Source: Opitutus sp. (GTDB taxonomy: Bacteria > Verrucomicrobiota > Verrucomicrobiia > Opitutales > Opitutaceae). Taken from it: DNA of 64,000 nt. The notes beneath the pieces are model-generated. The model had not been told where the DNA came from, did not search any database, and saw only the letters and a program-made list of their open reading frames with translations. A program made the translations under genes and the position numbers. Shown here in pieces: positions 58,875-64,000 of this stretch. Where the stretch lies: the NCBI GenBank assembly GCA_024998815.1, contig JACEUQ010000001.1:186001-250000 (forward strand), read 5' to 3'. Every line of letters starts with the position of its first letter. The stretch's first letter is position 1.

Positions 58875-59876
58875 ATGAATAAAACCCTTTTACCGATCCG
58901 CGTATTATTTATAGCCCTGTGCGCCGCCGCAGGTTGGCTGGTGTGTTACTCCGTGCCGGACTGGGATGCGCAGCGGATACGCGCCTCTTCAATCGGCTTG
59001 GCCATTGGATGCCTTGTGGTTCTGGTTGATCTGCTGCTCAAGGGCTTTTCGCTGCGAGGGCTTTCGGCAGTCACCTTTGGGTTGGCGGTGGGCACGGTGA
59101 TCGCGTTCATGATCCACATCTCGCCGCTGCTTCACGATGGCGATCCGCAGATTATTTTCCTCGTGCGACTGGGGTTGTTTTTGATCTGCCCGTATCTGGC
59201 CACGGTGATCGCACTGCGCGGCAAGGATGAGTTTAACTTGGTGATTCCGTACGTGCGTTTCGTTCCGCACGATGTCGAGGTTCCGGTGATTGTGGTGGAT
59301 GTACGCGCGCTGATCGATGGGCGTATCGCACGGGTCTGTAAAACGGGCTTTTTGGGGTCGGCTGTCGTGGTGCCGCGATTCGTGATTAGCGAACTCCAAG
59401 CGATGGCCGATTCCATGCAACCGCACCTGCAGGCGCGGGGTCGCCGTGGTCTCGATACGCTGGGCGAGCTGCGTAACATCAAAAACCTGGATTTGCGCAT
59501 CCATGAAAGCGAACTGGCCAAGAAGGCCGATATCGACGCCAAGTTGGTGTTTTTGGCCCAGTCGATGCGGGCGAAATTACTTACGGCCAATTACAGTCTT
59601 ACCAAACTGGCGGAGTTTAACAGTGTTGTTTGCCTGAGCATGGCCGATCTGGGCAAGGCGTTGCGCCCTGAGTTGGTCGCCGGCGAGGTCATCGATGTGG
59701 AATTGGTGAAGCCGGGCAAGGAAGAGGGCCAGGCACTCGGTTATCTTGATGAGCATGCGATGGTCGTGGTTAACCACGGCCGGGCCTATATCGGCCAAGT
59801 GGTGACGGTTCAGGTCATCAGTGTATTGCCCTCATCGGCAGGCAAAATGGTGTTCGCCCAGCTGGTTGAAGCGTAA
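58875..59876 (+). CDS. membrane-anchored PIN-TRAM nuclease (YacL-like)
   Basis: 333 aa from the ATG at 58875. Four N-terminal membrane helices (LFIALCAAAGWLVCYS to FLICPYLATVIAL), then a PIN domain (about 135-255) with VVDVRALIDGRIARVC, VISELQAMAD and LLTANYSLTKLAEF. A TRAM domain (about 270-333) with ELVKPGKEEGQALGYLDEHA closes it. The Asp/Glu residues needed for nuclease activity are present. Such proteins are conserved in many bacteria, and the RNA or DNA target is not well defined. Likely to act at the inner membrane. Confidence 0.88.
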   Translation: MNKTLLPIRVLFIALCAAAGWLVCYSVPDWDAQRIRASSIGLAIGCLVVLVDLLLKGFSLRGLSAVTFGLAVGTVIAFMIHISPLLHDGDPQIIFLVRLGLFLICPYLATVIALRGKDEFNLVIPYVRFVPHDVEVPVIVVDVRALIDGRIARVCKTGFLGSAVVVPRFVISELQAMADSMQPHLQARGRRGLDTLGELRNIKNLDLRIHESELAKKADIDAKLVFLAQSMRAKLLTANYSLTKLAEFNSVVCLSMADLGKALRPELVAGEVIDVELVKPGKEEGQALGYLDEHAMVVVNHGRAYIGQVVTVQVISVLPSSAGKMVFAQLVEA

Positions 59877-59888
59877 GCCAGTGGCTGA

Positions 59889-59969
59889 TACGGAGCGCTG
59901 AGCGCCAGCTCGGCATGGTCAGGCTGATCAAGCGTGGTCAGGAGCCGAGCTGGAGCTCAGCGTTCCGTA
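59889..59969. repeat. 26-bp-arm inverted repeat, possible bidirectional terminator
   Basis: 59889-59914 (TACGGAGCGCTGAGCGCCAG...) and 59944-59969 are inverted with two mismatches, with a 29-bp loop. It separates the convergent PIN-TRAM and ABC genes. There is no T run, so it may be another REP-type element. Confidence 0.65.
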
Positions 59970-59988
59970 GGGAAGCAGCCTCAAGACC

Positions 59989-61689
<1,701 letters not shown>

Positions 61690-61743
61690 CAGGCGGAGCG
61701 GCGGCGGGTTGGAAGAGGGATGGTGGTGCGGTTAACTTAAGTG

Positions 61744-63651
61744 TTAACGCCCAACCGGAGCGGATGCGGTGAGTTTATCGAGCTCGGAGACGACGGTGGC
61801 CGGGGCGAGGTCGTGGAGATCGCCGCCGCCTTGGGCCGGGCAACCGGGAGGCTGGAGCAGCGTGGTGGGCGCGGCGAAAATCGGGCCGGTGCGCACGGGA
61901 TTGGTGGGGCCAAAGAGCGCCAGCACGGGGCAACCGAGGGCGTTGGCCAAGTGCATGCCGCCGGTGTCGTTGGTGACGATCAGCGCACAGGAACGTAGCT
62001 CGCGCAGGTAGGCGTTGAGGTCGGTGGCGCCGGCGAGGTTTTGCACGCGCTCGGGCGAGAACCCAGCGGCCACCTGATCGGTGATCTCGCGGTCGCGGGC
62101 GGTGCCAAAGAGTTTAAAAACATGGCCGGGGCGGGCCTCGATGAGGGCGCGCCAATGTTGAATCGGCCAGCGTTTGGCCGGGGTGTTCTCCGAGCCGGCG
62201 ATCAGGCCGATGGCTTTAGGGCCACTTGGCTGGTCGAGTTCAGGCTGGGGCAGGGGAGATTTATCAATCGGCTCGGTCAGTCCGAAGGTGCGCAGGAAGG
62301 CTTCCCACTGGCTGAATTGGTGGTGGGCGGCCTGGTCGAAATCGGCTGGCAAGCGGTGGGCGTGGCTGAGCAACGGCCGTCGGTGGCCGGGGCGGATGAT
62401 GCCGAAGCGTTGCGGGCAACCGGTGAGCCGCGCTTCGAGGTCGCCGCGCAACGAGTGGGTGAAGATATAAAAGACCTCCGGCGGGGCTTTGCGGATTTTT
62501 AAAAAGTGCCGGAAGTAACCGAGTCCACGAGGTGGCAGCGGCTCGTAGCGGTCGGCCACGCCTGCCGCCTCGATGAGCGGGGCAAAGGCGGCCTTGCCGA
62601 TCAGGGTGAATTCCACGTCGGGGCGACCGGCACGCATCGCGCGCAGCAGGGGCAGGAGCATGACGACGTCGCCCAGCCAGTTCGGCAGGCGCACGAAGTA
62701 GCGTTTGTTGCGCGGGAGTTGCGACCAGCCTCGGTAGGCCAACTCCTGCGGAATAAAACTGCGGCTCAGGTTCAGGTTGAGGCTGTGGTTGGGGGTATGC
62801 AGGATTTTCCAGCGGGCATGCGACCACAGCCAGGTGGCGCAGAGGCGTTCGTTGGTCGAAAGGGTGCGTTCAAACCAGCGATTCAGGGCCACGGTGGCAC
62901 CGGCAATGGTGCCGTCGTTGGGCACCGGCTCAGAGTTGAATTCCATGCGCCAAAAGCCTGTGCGCAGCGGGTAAAGCGCGTTGAGTTCGGCGCCCTCTTT
63001 TTGGAGGAAAAGTCCGGGCAGTTCGGTGCTCGCGCAGAGCCGACCAAAAAGCGTGGTGAGCGTGCCGGTGTTGCCGGCGTTTTGGTCGAACATCAGGGTG
63101 ATGATCCCGTTGCGTCCGAGGATGGCGCGGGCGGCATTCAGGCCTGTCTTGCGCGATAACATACGCAGCCCGAACCGTTCCCGTGTGAGCCGGAGGTAGG
63201 CGTCCATCGCCGGGGATTTTAGCGGGCGATAAATCACGCCGGATTCCGGCACGGGTACGGGGCTGAGAAAGCCAAGCCACGTGAGGCTTTCCCAGTAGGC
63301 AAAATGGCCGTCGGTCATCACCAGTGGGCGAGGGCGTTTTTGATGGTCGGTTAACAAACCGGCTAGCGACGGGGCAACCGTAGCCATGCGTAGCATACGC
63401 TCGGGCGCAAGGTACGGCGAGGCGAGGGCGAGCAGGGCGGTTTCCATCAAACACCGGTGGCTTTGCCGGGCCATGCGGGCCCGCCAGCTCGCCGGGCGCT
63501 CGGGAAAACAAATGCGCAGGTTGTCGCGCACGAGTCGGTCGCGCGGGGACCACGCCATGAGTTCACCGAGGATGAGGGTGAGCGTTTTGAGCAGGGGCTC
63601 CGGGGTGCGCGCAAGGGTCCAGCCGGTGGCGGTGATGAGGGGGATGAGCAC
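61744..63651 (-). CDS. fused lipid A acyltransferase (LpxL-like) and heptosyltransferase (GT9)
   Basis: 635 aa, GTG start. Residues 1-300 are an LPLAT acyltransferase: DNLRICFPERPASWR and the catalytic His116-x4-Glu121 in TDGHFAYWESL. RAILGRNGIITLMFDQNAG continues the domain. Residues 315-635 form a GT9 heptosyltransferase: RLPNWLGDVVMLLPLLRAM, IGLIAGSENTPAKRWP and TNDTGGMHLANALGCPVLAL (ADP-heptose site). One protein may thus both acylate lipid A and add core heptose. A separate heptosyltransferase starts on the opposite strand 101 bp away. Confidence 0.88.
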   Translation of the reverse strand: MLIPLITATGWTLARTPEPLLKTLTLILGELMAWSPRDRLVRDNLRICFPERPASWRARMARQSHRCLMETALLALASPYLAPERMLRMATVAPSLAGLLTDHQKRPRPLVMTDGHFAYWESLTWLGFLSPVPVPESGVIYRPLKSPAMDAYLRLTRERFGLRMLSRKTGLNAARAILGRNGIITLMFDQNAGNTGTLTTLFGRLCASTELPGLFLQKEGAELNALYPLRTGFWRMEFNSEPVPNDGTIAGATVALNRWFERTLSTNERLCATWLWSHARWKILHTPNHSLNLNLSRSFIPQELAYRGWSQLPRNKRYFVRLPNWLGDVVMLLPLLRAMRAGRPDVEFTLIGKAAFAPLIEAAGVADRYEPLPPRGLGYFRHFLKIRKAPPEVFYIFTHSLRGDLEARLTGCPQRFGIIRPGHRRPLLSHAHRLPADFDQAAHHQFSQWEAFLRTFGLTEPIDKSPLPQPELDQPSGPKAIGLIAGSENTPAKRWPIQHWRALIEARPGHVFKLFGTARDREITDQVAAGFSPERVQNLAGATDLNAYLRELRSCALIVTNDTGGMHLANALGCPVLALFGPTNPVRTGPIFAAPTTLLQPPGCPAQGGGDLHDLAPATVVSELDKLTASAPVGR

Positions 63652-63751
63652 GGGTGGACGGCCGGATTATGGTTTGATTTCGAAACGCGGAGGCCCATTA
63701 GATGGGCGTAATTTTCCAGTTTAAAGCTGATTTTTTTGGACGTAACCCCGC

Positions 63752-64000
63752 ATGCCCCGCATTCTTGTCATTAAACCCTCTTCGCTGGGCGACATCGTGC
63801 ATGGCTTGCAGGTCGTCGCGTCACTTAAGGAGCAGGTGGCCGGGGTGCACGTGACCTGGGTGGTGCGGGAGATTTTTGCCCCGTTGGTCCGCGCCTGCAC
63901 TGCGGTGGACGAGGTGATCGTGTTCCAGCGCAAGCAGGGTTGGCGAGGGATCCGGCTGGTGATGGGCGAGCTTCGCGCGCGGACTTTTGACGTGGTGTTG
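63752..64000 (+). CDS. heptosyltransferase (GT9), N-terminal part, runs off the window
   Basis: Eighty-three codons from the ATG at 63752. PRILVIKPSSLGDIVHGLQV is the classic start of WaaC/WaaF-type glycosyltransferases, followed by VTWVVREIFAPLVRACTAVD. It should transfer heptose to Kdo or to the first heptose of the LPS core. Its divergent neighbour carries another GT9 domain, so this locus encodes at least two core sugar transferases. Confidence 0.88.
   Translation, partial: MPRILVIKPSSLGDIVHGLQVVASLKEQVAGVHVTWVVREIFAPLVRACTAVDEVIVFQRKQGWRGIRLVMGELRARTFDVVL

Noticed and set aside
58330-59876. EVE and PIN-TRAM genes as a defence system
   Set aside because: They are on opposite strands, the PIN-TRAM protein is of the widespread YacL type, and no restriction or McrB-like gene is adjacent.

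Overview
The window looks like a chromosomal segment of a GC-rich Gram-negative bacterium, most probably Verrucomicrobiota of the Opitutaceae type. The taxon is an inference from gene content: a long Bacteroides-like PurF, a complete MoxR/DUF58/BatA/BatB/BatD aerotolerance operon, a type I sulfatase and a secreted glycosidase, LPS genes (a fused LpxL-type acyltransferase/heptosyltransferase next to another heptosyltransferase), a TGS-less threonyl-tRNA synthetase with an insertion, and many long intergenic dyad repeats. I see no rRNA, CRISPR array, prophage or plasmid functions. One tRNA (Cys) is present.

Layout. 1-7.4 kb: end of a XerD-like recombinase, purF, purM, a lipoprotein, hemW, a second small lipoprotein and an M23 peptidase. 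7.4-12.4 kb: a TolA-like coiled-coil protein, tRNA-Cys, a membrane-anchored protein and a glnK-amtB-glnK ammonium locus. 12.4-37.4 kb is mainly accessory DNA: three group II intron copies (one with a full ORF, one internally deleted, one 3'-truncated and fused to an IS4 remnant), an intact IS1380-type element, an intact IS21-type element with two extra genes, IS91 and IS110 remnants, 148-bp direct repeats and several palindromic repeat families. Embedded in it are thrS, cysS, a TPR protein, a Sel1 protein, a PAS histidine kinase, a VapBC-like pair, a GH5-like lipoprotein and a sulfatase. 37.5-47.4 kb: M29 aminopeptidase, adenosine deaminase-like protein, aminotransferase, tandem-RHH regulator, HAD phosphatase, LolA-like protein, secG, SulP transporter, parB and a LysM protein. 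47.4-55.3 kb: the Bat operon on the minus strand. 55.3-64 kb: ArfB-like release factor, an HTH-metallo-beta-lactamase fusion, photolyase, EVE protein, PIN-TRAM protein, a double-ATPase peptide-type ABC protein and the LPS genes.

The most informative structural result is that both intact IS elements can be excised on paper. Each has perfect or near-perfect terminal inverted repeats and an exact target duplication (ATTAG for the IS1380 type, TGGAAGT for the IS21 type), and removing each restores a palindromic intergenic repeat that has other copies in the window. Group II introns also sit in or beside such dyads, so the repeats look like preferred landing sites. Functionally, glnK-amtB-glnK couples ammonium uptake to nitrogen sensing, and the Bat operon probably forms a MoxR-chaperoned von Willebrand factor complex in the envelope. 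The 61.7-64 kb genes build lipid A and the LPS core.
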